Shown here one piece after another: positions 42,831 through 53,033 of a stretch of 64,000 bases of DNA. Made by a program: the position numbers and the translations under genes. Within the stretch, counting starts at the first letter, position 1, and the number at the start of each line of letters is the position of its first letter. This DNA is from Hirundichthys speculiger (taxonomy: Eukaryota > Chordata > Actinopteri > Beloniformes > Exocoetidae): assembly GCA_018398805.1 (NCBI GenBank), contig JAGFBZ010002268.1:310001-374000 (forward strand), written 5' to 3'. A model generated the notes under the pieces. That model saw only the letters and a list, made by a program, of their open reading frames with translations, did not search any database and was not told the DNA's origin.

Positions 42831-45123
42831 TATGAAACAGATTTTTTTTTTTTTTTTTTATGTACATGTTAAACTAAATGTACATTCAGGAAAACATCCA
42901 GTTGGAACTACTTGGTTATAAAATAGATTTCAAGCTGAAGAGCTTTTAAAAGCTGCATTATGTGGGGAAATGGTCAAGAACCTTTAGCCCGTAAAGGTCG
43001 GCCCTTGAGTGCTACTCTTATAATACTAGCAAGTCGAGCAGTAGATTTAGTTAAGCAGCTGCAGCTCGTCGCAATGTGAAATGTAAAAAGGCTGTCGTCT
43101 GGCCTTGAGAACACTTCAAAAGGCCCAAAGCAGTGTGAGCTTCAGCACAAGTGACACTCACAGTGGGTCGTGGACTTATGTGTGTCTGTGTGTCCCATAT
43201 AGTACTGTACATGTGTGCAGCTGCTCAGGTGCACGCGTGTGTCTGCGTGCAGCTGTGAATGTGTGTTTATGTGTGTGAGTGTGTGTGCAGGGGAAGGAGA
43301 GGCCTATTAAAAAGCTGCCTGAGGAGAGGACTTTCAGTTAAAATCTGTGGGGGGCAAAGAGGATGGCAGGGCCATTGTGTGTCACAGTTCCATCCTGAGA
43401 GCTGGAATTAGAGCCTTTCTCCTCTGCTCAGCAGGAAGACTGTGTACCACCACCAACCCCCTATTTAATTAAAGCAGCTCTGGAGAGCCTGAGAGGAAGA
43501 AGAGAGAGAGAGCATGAATGCAAGAAAAAGTCGACTAAAAAGAAAAACATAATTGCTGGGGGAAAAATACAAGAACATTTGATTCACAACCTTTGGCAAT
43601 GTAGAACAGGGCTGATTAGAGGTGTATTGAGGTTAATAATAAACAATGTGATATGACATCTAATAAATATGAGTCATAATGGTATCACAAAAACCTATAC
43701 AGCATACCACTGACTGGAAATAACAGCTACTATGAACAATATTGCAAAAAAAAAAAAAAAAAAATTCCACTTCCAACTCAATTAACTTTTCTCTTTCAGG
43801 ATTACTCAAAAAACACCACTGAAAGGTGCATGATATGCATGTGTGGAGGTTATAGTGCAATCAAATTAAGTAAACAAACATTATCGGATAGTAATGAAGG
43901 TGAGCATTATCGGAAAATAGGGCAGTCATGAATATTAATGACTGCTTTTATTCCAGTGCATTAAAATCAAAAAGGCATTGATATTTGTTTGTGCAAATAA
44001 GCACAAGGATGAACATTTTCAGTGATCGGATGACTAAATGGATAGATGGTGGTAAATGCGGACTCTCATCTCCTCTCCTGATAATCTGCACATTTCGGCT
44101 TGTAAAGTTCATTAATGTCAAAGGGGTTAATTGTCATGGTAAACAACCTGCTGGACTTTACTCTGGTACCGCTCATTCTGCTTAACGGTTAATGCCATTA
44201 AGGACAGCTGGTTAAATAGTATGTCTTTGAAAAAGCTGCTTGATTAAAAGCCGATTATTTTTCTTTTCCCCCCTCAACCTTGCAGAGCTATCTCAAGGGT
44301 TATCCGTTGATAAGGAGAATATTTTTGCACATCATTATAGATGTTGCTGCTGCTTTGTAAGTAGGGTTTCAAAGGGAGTGGAAAATTTACGGTAAACTGC
44401 CAGAAACTTTCTAGAAACTTTCTATGGGTAGTTGAGCTTGGAATTTGGAGCTAGCTAGTGTCATGGCAGCCAGCCTTTTAAATTGTCAATGGCTGTTTCT
44501 CAATACTAAGTACGCCAAGTTAGGACTGACATACTTGGCAGATCATACTTGGCAAGTTTGACTTTGGGAAAACATACTTAACAGAGTGGGAGCACAGAGT
44601 TCAGCCTTTCTCTTGGTCTAATAGCAGCATAGACTACTTGATGACATCACAGTGGCTAGAGGGCCAACGCATCTTCAAAAGTATAGGAGGAAATGTTTAG
44701 ATTGGCACATTTTCTATTAAATCCACCAAAACATTTAAGTGAATAACACCATTCTTGCATGAAAACATCTTTAAACCACATTCCATTATACATCAAAAGT
44801 AGTATTTCCAAAACTGTAACTTACAAGCTTTCTCCTCCACCATTATTGCTACTTTGTTGATGTCAAATGCATTCTGGGATAATCTCAAATCTCCACTGCA
44901 TGCATGCTCAATAAAATGGATAAAGCGAGAAAACATTTGGAGAATTCCAACCACACTTGACTAGATGATCATCTTGAATTAAAACAGTACTTCAGCTATT
45001 GCTTATGTTTCAGAAGTCCACAAGAACACAAGTACAGACAAAGATGTACACAGAGAAATGCTCAAGGAAATGACGTTAACTAGCTTACACCTGGCATATC
45101 TCATCTACTAACTAGCTATCCTG
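42831..45123. other. Intergenic, no gene recognised
   Basis: Holds T- and A-runs (42841-42858 and 43744-43763) and a GT-rich patch (43180-43290). One stretch is rich in AGTTAATTGTCATGG and TTAATGCCATTAAGGAC words (44100-44260); it may be conserved regulatory DNA, inferred from composition only. A repeat-like segment starts at about 44490 (GGCTGTTTCTCAATACTAAG, CTTGGCAGATCATACTTGGC). Confidence 0.4.
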
Positions 45124-45340
45124 TTTATAACCCCAATTTTTAAAAAAGTTGGAACACCTTGTAAAACATTAATAAAAACAGCAATGATTACCAAATCTAA
45201 AAGAAAATCCATATTTAAGTTCCTAACAGAACATAAAGAACATATCAAATGTTGAAACAGACATTTTACCATTTCTGGAAAATATTGGCCATTTTTACTC
45301 TGATGGCAGTAACACATCTCAAAAAGGTTGGAACAACAGG
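45124..45340 (+). mobile_element. Terminal part of a Tc1-like element
   Basis: TTATAACCCCAATTTTTAAA, AACAGCAATGATTACCAAATC, ACATATCAAATGTTGAAACAG and AACACATCTCAAAAAGGTTGG reproduce in order the long terminal repeat of the Tc1-like family also seen in sema6d intron 12. The sequence is broken by the L1-like insertion that follows. Confidence 0.75.
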
Positions 45341-46821
45341 TATAGCGCTGAAAGCTCTTAAAGGTCATCTGACAGAGAACAATCAGTGGATAGAAACTCC
45401 TCTAAAGACCTGGTATAGTTCGGTAAGAGAAAACAAGGGCAAGGAGCCAGCTCCACTAATAAGATGGATGGCCTGTGGTTCAGACTTCGTACCTAGTGGA
45501 ACCGACACTGGATTTAAAGAATGAGCTACAAAAGATTTGATAAAATATAGTGACCTCTACACTAGCAGAACACTGAAAAACTTTGGGGAATTACCAACCG
45601 AATATGACCACAAATAAGGATCTTTATAGATTTTTGAAAAATTAGACATAATGTGAATAGTTTAATAAAGAAGGGAGTTATAGAAAGTATAAAAAAGGAG
45701 ATTTTGAAGATTTTTTTAATGGCTTACAAATTAGATCCAGGGCATAACCTTATCTCAAGACTGTACAACAGTTTGCAGAATATAAACAGGGGAAACTCAA
45801 AATATAGTAAAGGAAAATTGGAGAAGGGAAGGGAATTTCAAACTAGAAATGGAGGCTTGGGAAAAAAAGAAATATTCAACAATGGAAATGTACAGCTGTC
45901 ATGTCGTGGAGAGAGTTTGCATGGAAAAACACTAAGATTCTTTAGACTCCGGCTCAGAGGAGTTTCACGTGTGTCAGGACTTCTTGTTGGAGGTCATGTG
46001 GAACCGACAAGTCAAACCATTTCCACCTGTTCTGGGTCCTTTTCAGTTATCCAGCCACTTTGGGAGGACATTCACTGGACGATGAAACATGTACTGAGCT
46101 GTGGACTTCCCAGTAGCTTTGCAACAATGTACCTGGGATTGAGGCGCGATTCGATTAATGAGTTGAAAAATATATGTTAATGTTTAGTTAATAGCAAGCA
46201 AAAAATCTCTAACAAGAAAATAGCTGACAGCAAGCACCACCTACAGTTGAGGAACTGGTATAATGTTGCTCATGATATAGTTTTAGATGGAGAAATGAAC
46301 AAGTGCCTTACGATTTGAACAAGGTAAAGTTCATAAGTGTTGGAAGAACTGGAAGGACAACATATCCCAATGCAAATTGGACTTTTTCCTAAAAAAAAAA
46401 AAAAAAAAAAATGTAGGAATAAGGAACCTACCCTCTCATTGTTCTGTTGTTATTTAAAATGTTAAAATGTTTTCTTATATTTCTGTGTTTATGTGTTGAT
46501 ATGTCATTGGGACACAAGAAGGTCATTGGATTGTTTCCTCTTGCTACAATGCAGTTATGCAATATTTATAGGTATCGTTTTTTTTCTTTTTTTGTTTACA
46601 TCTCAACCATGCTAGAATTACTTGTTAGTGTTACTTGTTTATTACATAGATTAATGTGGTAAATGTTTGTATTCCCCTTTTCTCTCTCTCTCCATTTATT
46701 TTTTATTTCATAGCTATGTTTAAAAATTCTAAACTGGAATGGAGGAATTTAGTGAACATTTGTCACATATGTATCTTTCATTTCGAATGTAAAAAAAATT
46801 AAATATTAAAACAAAAAAACA
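45341..46821 (+). mobile_element. 5'-truncated L1-like LINE (ORF2 C-terminal part)
   Basis: Broken plus-strand frames read NNQWIETPLKTWYSSV, RWMACGSDFVPSGTDTGFKE, RTLKNFGELPTEYD, WREFAWKN, WRSCGTDKSNHFHLFW (a CCHC-like region of the L1 C-terminus), VIQPLWEDIHWTMKHVL and VMYLGL-like text. A long 3' UTR ends in AAAAAAATTAAATATTAAAAC. Stops and frameshifts are frequent. It separates two pieces of Tc1-like sequence. Confidence 0.75.
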
Positions 46822-47390
46822 AAGTTGGAAACAAGGCAATGTTTACCATCCCCACTTCTTTTAACAACCGTCTATAAATGTTGATGGTCCTTTTCCAGAT
46901 GTGTAATCTGCCCCCCCACAGGCACTCATGGAACCTCGTACCATCAGAGATGCAGGCTTTTGAACTGTTCACAGAACACGCAGTCCATACTTGACAAAAA
47001 TTATTTTGGAATAATTTTTATTTATCTGACCACAGAATAGTATTCCCTTTTTCCTCGGACTCATGACAGATGAAAATTCTGGCCCAGAGAAGACAGCGAC
47101 ATTTCCGGATCACATTCAGATATGACCTCTTTCTTGCTTGATACAGCTTTAACTTGCATTCGTGGATTGTACAGTGAACTGTCTTCACAGTCAGTCATTT
47201 CCGGAAGGATTCCTGAGCTCATGCAGTGATGTCCAGTAGAGAATCATGCTGGTTTTCAGTGCAGTGCTGGAATCTTGATGCTAAGAGCTTGAAGATCACA
47301 CACAACCAGTTTTGACCTCTGGCCTTGTCCTCTGCACACAGACCCTCCTCCTGATTTTCTCAATCTTTTGATGATATCATAAAGATTCAC
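46822..47390 (-). mobile_element. Degenerate Tc1-like transposase region
   Basis: The plus strand reads CACTTCTTTTAACAACCGTC, CCAGATGTGTAATCTGCCC, ACCATCAGAGATGCAGGCTT, TCTGGCCCAGAGAAGACAGC and TTTAACTTGCATTCGTGGAT. In order this is the reverse complement of the fish Tc1-like transposase gene, so the gene is on the minus strand. Internal deletions and stops. Confidence 0.72.
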
Positions 47391-47394
47391 ATTC

Positions 47395-48060
47395 AGAAAA
47401 CTTTATTGATCCCAGTAAGCGATTCATTAGTATATTATCTCATAACACAAGCATACACACACATAGAGCATATACTATGCGTCAGTGCCTTCAGTCCAGA
47501 CAGGCATGGCCAAGAAAAGAAACAACCAATGATGATAAATAAATACAGACCATTAAAAGAACTTTAAAAACTTAATTATAACACAGAGTTCAATAATCTG
47601 ACTGCAGAAGGAATAAAAGAATTGGAGGAACAATTAGTTCTCCTTGGAAGTGTATAAAAACGATCTCCTGAAGGCATCAACGAGAACTTCAGAAAAACAT
47701 ATGCGGGGGCTGACTGATAATCCATTTTCCTTTTTTTAAACACCTGATGCTCCCAACGGGAAGGTAAATTGTGAAGCTTGACACCAATAATCTTGGAACG
47801 ATCTTAACAAAGCTCTGCTGGCTGTTCTTATCTTTAATGGATAGACCATTAAACCAACAGATAAAAGAAAAGGTTAAAAGACTTTTGATGAAAGAAAAAT
47901 AAAAATGAGTTAAGATCCTCTTGTTTACTTGAAAAGAATTCAGTTTCTTCAGCAAGTAGATTCTCTTTTGACCTCATTTCACAATGGACTGCAGTCAATC
48001 CAGGTCCCAAGATATTATACAAGATACAAGTACCTGGACCCATATAAATATCGTATGTAC
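47395..48060 (-). mobile_element. LINE fragment (ORF2 C-terminus and 3' UTR)
   Basis: ACTTTATTGATCCCAGTAAG at the left end is a typical reverse-complemented fish LINE 3' end. The minus-strand frame at 47689-47955 reads [21 protein letters not shown]. Same family as the fragment in sema6d intron 15. Confidence 0.72.
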
Positions 48061-48464
48061 TTAAGGTTAATTTCAGGTCATTTCAAATATACTTTTCTGA
48101 TCCCCAAAGGGAAATTCAATTGTTGCAGTAACTGTAATAATTTAAGTCTTTTCAAAGACTCCTTGAAGATGGTCGTTGCTGTGGGCAGGAAGGATCTGCT
48201 GTACTTGTCTGTGTGACTAAAGACACGCTGTTGCTGAATCACTGAGATGTTTGAGGATGTTCAGGGATGTCCATGATGTTCTTCATTTTATGAAGTATCC
48301 TACTTTGCAGAATCAGCTCCAGAGGCTCCAGAACAGTCTCCAGAACAGAGCCAGCCTTCCTTATTAGTTTGTTCAGTCTTTTTAAGTCACTGGCTCTGAT
48401 GTTGGTCCACCAACAGATGACTGCAGATAGGATTGGGCTCTCCACAACAGACTTAGAGAAGATG
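48061..48464 (-). mobile_element. Second LINE fragment, interrupted by hAT element
   Basis: The minus-strand frame 48239-48472 reads SVVESPILSAVICWWTN, RASDLKRLNKLIRKAGSVLE and ILHKMKNIMDIPEHPQ, a LINE ORF2 C-terminus. The left end has TTCTGATCCCCAAAGGGAAATTC, a 3' UTR motif. The element continues after the hAT insertion at 49571 (CCTCCTGCAAACACCGAAGG) to about 49770. Confidence 0.75.
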
Positions 48465-48472
48465 TACAACAT

Positions 48473-49562
48473 TAGAGATGTCCCGATCCAGCATTTTGAA
48501 CTTCCGATCCGATACCGATATTTATTTGTACTTCCGATCCGATACCGATATCTGCCGATACCGATACCGGCCTATCTGAGCATGTATTAAAGTTTAAAGT
48601 CATTTAACCAGCTTACTTTGTTGTCAGACTCATGCTGAATAGGGTTTTACTCCTGATAATAACTAGCCAGCTGAATTAGGTGCATTTGAATAATACACAT
48701 TGGTTGGTAACGAGAAACAGACCTATTTATTTAACAAATCAACACAAAATAGACAAAATGATAAATAACAAACAGAAATGGCATCAGTAAACCACGGCTT
48801 TACAAGCCATAAGTGCAGATAATATTGTTAATTGTATTAAGCAAACACAACCTGAGTTTAACCGTATGTTAACAGCATTAGTACCTGTGCTTTCACACTG
48901 TTCAGTGGCAGTTTGTCACTATTCCCAAACGTCCCAAACGGGGGGGGGTGGGGGTGGGGGGGTGGAGAGGAGCTCGAGTTGTCTCGCGGGGGGGGCGGGG
49001 GTGTTTGTGGCTGTGCACTGTGCCCGACAGAGAGAGAGCAGTGTTGCCAACTTAGCGGCTTTGTTGCTATATCTAGTGACTTTCCAGACCTCCCTAGCGA
49101 CTTAATTTGTAAAAAGCGACTAGCGACAAATCTAGTGACTTTTTCTGGTGATTTAGCGACTCACGTGCACTCAAACTGCTGGGTTTGAAGCCATCACTTG
49201 GCCGCTGATGGCTGCTGTCTGCCTCGCGAGCCGCGCTTCTCTCTCTTTCTCTCTCTCTGTCGGGCACAGTGCATAGCCACAAACCAAACACCCCGCCCCC
49301 CGCGCGAGACAACTCGAGCTCCTCCTGAAGGTGTGCTGGAAAATGCGGACCGGATATTAGGGAAACACAGAGCAAGACCTGGAATGGGTTATCTGAATAA
49401 TGCGCTGCGCGGTGCGCTGGAAAACCCGGAACGGACTATAGAAAAAAACTGGATCGGGAGTCTGGATCGGCATTTTTAGGGCTTGCTGATCCGATACCGA
49501 TCCGCATTTTTTGCTCATATCGGCGGCCGATCCGATACGAATATCGGATCGGGACACCTCTA
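48473..49562. mobile_element. hAT-type non-autonomous element with 8-bp target duplication
   Basis: Ends TAGAGATGTCCCGATCC and ...GGATCGGGACACCTCTA, inverted with one mismatch. Exact TACAACAT duplications are at 48465-48472 and 49563-49570. Multiple TCCGATCCGATACCGATA subterminal repeats occur at both ends. 1090 bp, no transposase. It is nested inside a minus-strand LINE. The interior has an inverted repeat (48968-49038 with 49250-49324). Confidence 0.93.
48968..49324. repeat. Internal inverted repeat with about 70-bp arms
   Basis: The left arm AGGAGCTCGAGTTGTCTCGC...CACTGTGCCCGACAGAGAGA is mirrored on the right by TCTCTCTGTCGGGCACAGTG...GCGAGACAACTCGAGCTCCT, with a few indels in the G-runs. 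The loop of about 210 bp contains TTAGCGGCTTTGTTGCTATATC-like sequence that recurs at about 50061. Confidence 0.85.
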
Positions 49563-49570
49563 TACAACAT

Positions 49571-49770
49571 CCTCCTGCAAACACCGAAGGACGTAAGCTT
49601 CCTCAAGAAACAGAAAAGTAAAGTCTGCTATGTCCCTTATTATAAAAAGCATCAGTGTTGCATCTCCAGTCCAGTCTGTTATTCAGGTGAATACCAAGGT
49701 ATTTATGGTGGGATCTTCAAAGTCTTTGCAATTTTACACAGAATTTTTCTGAAATTATTTTTTAATTTTT
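49571..49770 (-). mobile_element. LINE fragment, continuation after hAT insertion
   Basis: Directly follows the right TACAACAT copy. CTTCCTCAAGAAACAGAAAAGTAAAG and GTCCAGTCTGTTATTCAGGTG continue the reverse-complemented LINE ORF2 begun at 48061-48464. Confidence 0.65.
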
Positions 49771-49884
49771 AGACTCAGTTTTGACACAGATTGGTAAACC
49801 TCTGCACATCTTTACATCCGAGACCTCCCTGAAATACTCCTTTTACATCCAGTCACATTACTTATTTGTTGCCACTAATCATAA

Positions 49885-50590
49885 TCAGTAGGGCTAGTAC
49901 TTTAAGGCATTTGATTAATTAAATACAGAAAATATAATGCACAAAAAAAAAAAGCAATTAATAACACCTTTCTCAGTTTCCAAATTTCTCTCACCCCAGT
50001 AACACTGATGCACACACTCCACGCCGGTATGTGGCAGTAATGCCCCTAAAGTTCATTACCAGCTTAGCAACTTTGTCACTATATTGAGTGTATTCAGACC
50101 CCTATATCAACTTTCAAAAAAAGCGACTAGCAACAAATCTAGCGGATTTTTCTGGTGTTATTGGAGACTTTTGGAGTCTTTGATGTGAAAACACATATTG
50201 TTACTCTTCTCGATGAGCGGCGGTAATGGTAGCTGCGATGGGCCCCTCCCCCATCCAGAAGCACTCTCACCAGTCCCAGCTGCAGTCAGAGCAGGAGATG
50301 TACACCTATCCAGACTGCAAATCACACATGGGTTAGTGTTTGAGTTTACAAAAAGTCCTCAAAATGTTGAAGATAATATCTGTAATTGCACTTTGGGTTT
50401 GTGAATCTAGTAGATAGATGAAAACTGCACAAATATTGATGAAAAATATACATTTTTGTTGTTTAAGTTCAAATATATGTGTATTCATTGATTCAGTCAA
50501 CCAGACTTCATTCTGATTGAAAAACTTGATTTATTGTGTCAAATATTGCTATTTAATAAAAATGCAATTAATCGTGATTATTTATTTACA
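49885..50590. repeat. Degenerate hAT-like repeat
   Basis: TAGGGCTAGTACTTTAAGGC at the left and GCAATTAATCGTGATTATTT at the right resemble the family of the 40301-41498 element. The centre has TTAGCAACTTTGTCACTATA and AAAGCGACTAGCAACAAATC, homologous by eye to the loop at 49050-49130. No target duplication recognised. Confidence 0.5.
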
Positions 50591-51497
50591 AAGCCTCAAA
50601 TTAATTCTTTTTTTTTTTTTTTATTGCATCTCACCACTACCTGTTAGCTGTCAAATGCTCTTCCATTTGTTTTTAATTTGCCCACATGACATCACAACTT
50701 CCAGGTTACAAGCCTTCCATCATTTTGTGAGTCAAACAATTAATTTCAGATTTGTGAGTTGTTCATGGCAACAAGAACAGATCAGATCTATTCTGTAGAA
50801 ATTAGGTTTCTACAGATTTAAATGTAAGTACATGTAGGATCAAAGACCAAAGAAAGAAAGATTTTGTTCCCACAAATTACTCTAAAGTGTGTTCTGATCA
50901 TTTTGTTGAAGGTAAGACTAAACATTCTGTACCGATATCTTGAGAAATGGTGCTTGATTTAACATTTCTCAATTTAAATTGGGAAAGATTCCCATAGATG
51001 GACTTCACTAGTGGGTACACTACAGTACTTATTTCAGTAAACATTCAGAACTGACCAGATTTGTTTTTAAATTAAATGAGGTGACCAACATTTGAAAGTA
51101 AAAGGATCACATTCTGAAACCTGGAAATAGAGACTGATAAGATTACCATGACTACCATCGACGGCATCATGACAACATCACTAATTTTTCCTGATATTAT
51201 GGATGAGGGTGACTCTAGACTCAGTGAAATATGTAGGCTGAGGCTAAATGTATTGATAATACATTTTGGGGGGATTTATAAACAACTTGCATGCCCAAAT
51301 TGTGAAATGAATTTAAACAAGCCCTTCCTTCACCCATGGCTTGTCCTGCTGACCAGATGTAGTCCACATCCTCCACCCTCCCACACAAACTACAAGTCTC
51401 CAGAGACTTGTAGGTCTTCAGTGCCTCCGAAGTTTAGGGACTTTTGCCATGAAAAATACAGCTGTAGATGTTGGAGTACGACATGGCAGGCAAGTCG
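50591..51497. other. Unassigned intergenic sequence
   Basis: A T-run at 50608-50624, otherwise AT-rich with no recognised gene. A few repeat-like words, but no termini found. Confidence 0.4.
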
Positions 51498-51503
51498 TTT
51501 GGA

Positions 51504-52656
51504 TCATAGACATATATAGAGATAGACGCCACATCGAACGCTACTCCCTACTGGCACTGACGAGATGTGGGGCCGCCATCTTGGACCGGTCACCCGCTCC
51601 GCTCAGTGTTATTTGTTTGGCAGGTGTGCCGTCAATGTATTTAATCATACCTCACGAAACAAACTGATTTTTTTTCTTTTGCTGCAAAGGTCATAAATGT
51701 AGCTTTGATACATGACACATGGTTTGGCGTATTTTAATATTGATAGTGAGCTTAGTAATACAATGAATATCTCCGTTCCTGTTATAGGCTAGTAGCCTTT
51801 TAAGTAGGGTCTTTTAAGAGGGTCTAAAGACTTAGGCTACAACATGGACTTAGTTCATTTAGCACTTTTAATGCCTTATGGTTTGTATAGTATTATTCCA
51901 TTTTCATTAGGTTTTTTATTAATTTGACATTGCTGTTCATTAGCCTACTGCTATTCTCCTTAATGTAGGCTAGTCTTATCATGCTTTTATATTTTGCTTG
52001 AATTGACAGTTTATTATTGCTGTTTTCCCTATTTTTTTAATGTTTATTTCATTATGCTATTGACTGAATTGACGTTCATTTTTGCTATTCTCCTTATTAG
52101 CTATGATCTGACCAACATCTCAATCTGTCCCCTGTTACATTTAAGTAGGCTATTATATTGTTTTGCATAGATCTATACGGTACAATTTAATCCATTAATA
52201 ATTAAATACAAAATAAAACAATAGTACATTGTATAAATGGTGGCCAAATGCTGGATTAAAACATATTTAACAGTCATTGATCAATGTACAATGTAGTTTA
52301 GATTTAGAAACGGCTAGTCTAAAGCTTTCATTTAGACCAGTGGTAGACCGATTTTAGCCCAGACGTATAGGGACCGTTAGACGTTTATTAGACATTTATT
52401 AGACGTCTTTTAGACCGAAAAATATGTTACATCTTACTTGTGAAAAGTAATCCCCTGAGCCCTGCTTCTGATGGTCCGCCGATTGGAGCAGGAATATCCC
52501 ACACAATGTTCAGGCATGTTCTCTCACTTGTGCTGCGACTCGACGTACGGTAATACTACTACGGTTATAATCCCAGAGAATGACGGGTCCAAGATGGCGG
52601 CCGCATTTCTCGTTCCAAACAGCCAATGCGGCGTCTATCTCTATATATGTCTATGA
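51504..52656. mobile_element. TIR element of unknown superfamily with CCATCTTGG subterminal arms
   Basis: Ends TCATAGACATATATAGAGAT and ATCTCTATATATGTCTATGA are perfect inverted repeats of about 26 bp (to GATAGACGCC against GGCGTCTATC with one flank mismatch). The subterminal GGCCGCCATCTTGGACCGGT (51571-51590) is repeated inverted at 52583-52602 with one mismatch. Flanking TTTGGATCAT occurs at 51498-51507 and 52657-52666; because the TIR begins TCAT, the true duplication may be 6 bp (TTTGGA) or longer. 1153 bp, no transposase. Confidence 0.85.
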
Positions 52657-52944
52657 TTTGGATCATGTGGCCAATCCATTGGTATTGGTCGTATTGGTCT
52701 ATTCGCCAATTGCTGCTATTTTCTTGCAGAATGAGATTTAGATTGGGCGTTGAACATTTCCACATACTTCTGCTTTTATTTTTTCTTTTGCCTTCTGGTG
52801 TGGTTTGGATGTCTTCTCTGATGAATTTCATCCATTGATGACGACTAACATTAGTAACTTGTGAACACACGACTGCATTAGAATGAATGAAGAACCAGCG
52901 CTGTACTGGGAAACTCGACCTACAAAATGTTGATGTTGGGTCAA

Positions 52945-53033
52945 AGTGAATGAGATTTGCAAATCATTATATTCTGTTTTTATTTTTACTTTTCACACGG
53001 TGTCAAAACTTTTTTGGAATTGGAGTTGTAATA
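52945..53033. mobile_element. Isolated Tc1-like terminal repeat
   Basis: GAGATTTGCAAATCATTATATTC followed by TGTTTTTATTTTTACTTTTC and CTTTTTTGGAATTGGAGTTG, ending TA, is the end of the same Tc1-like family as 15331-16115. In inverted orientation it faces the end at 45124. It could be a relic MITE or the distal end of a much-invaded element. Confidence 0.75.
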
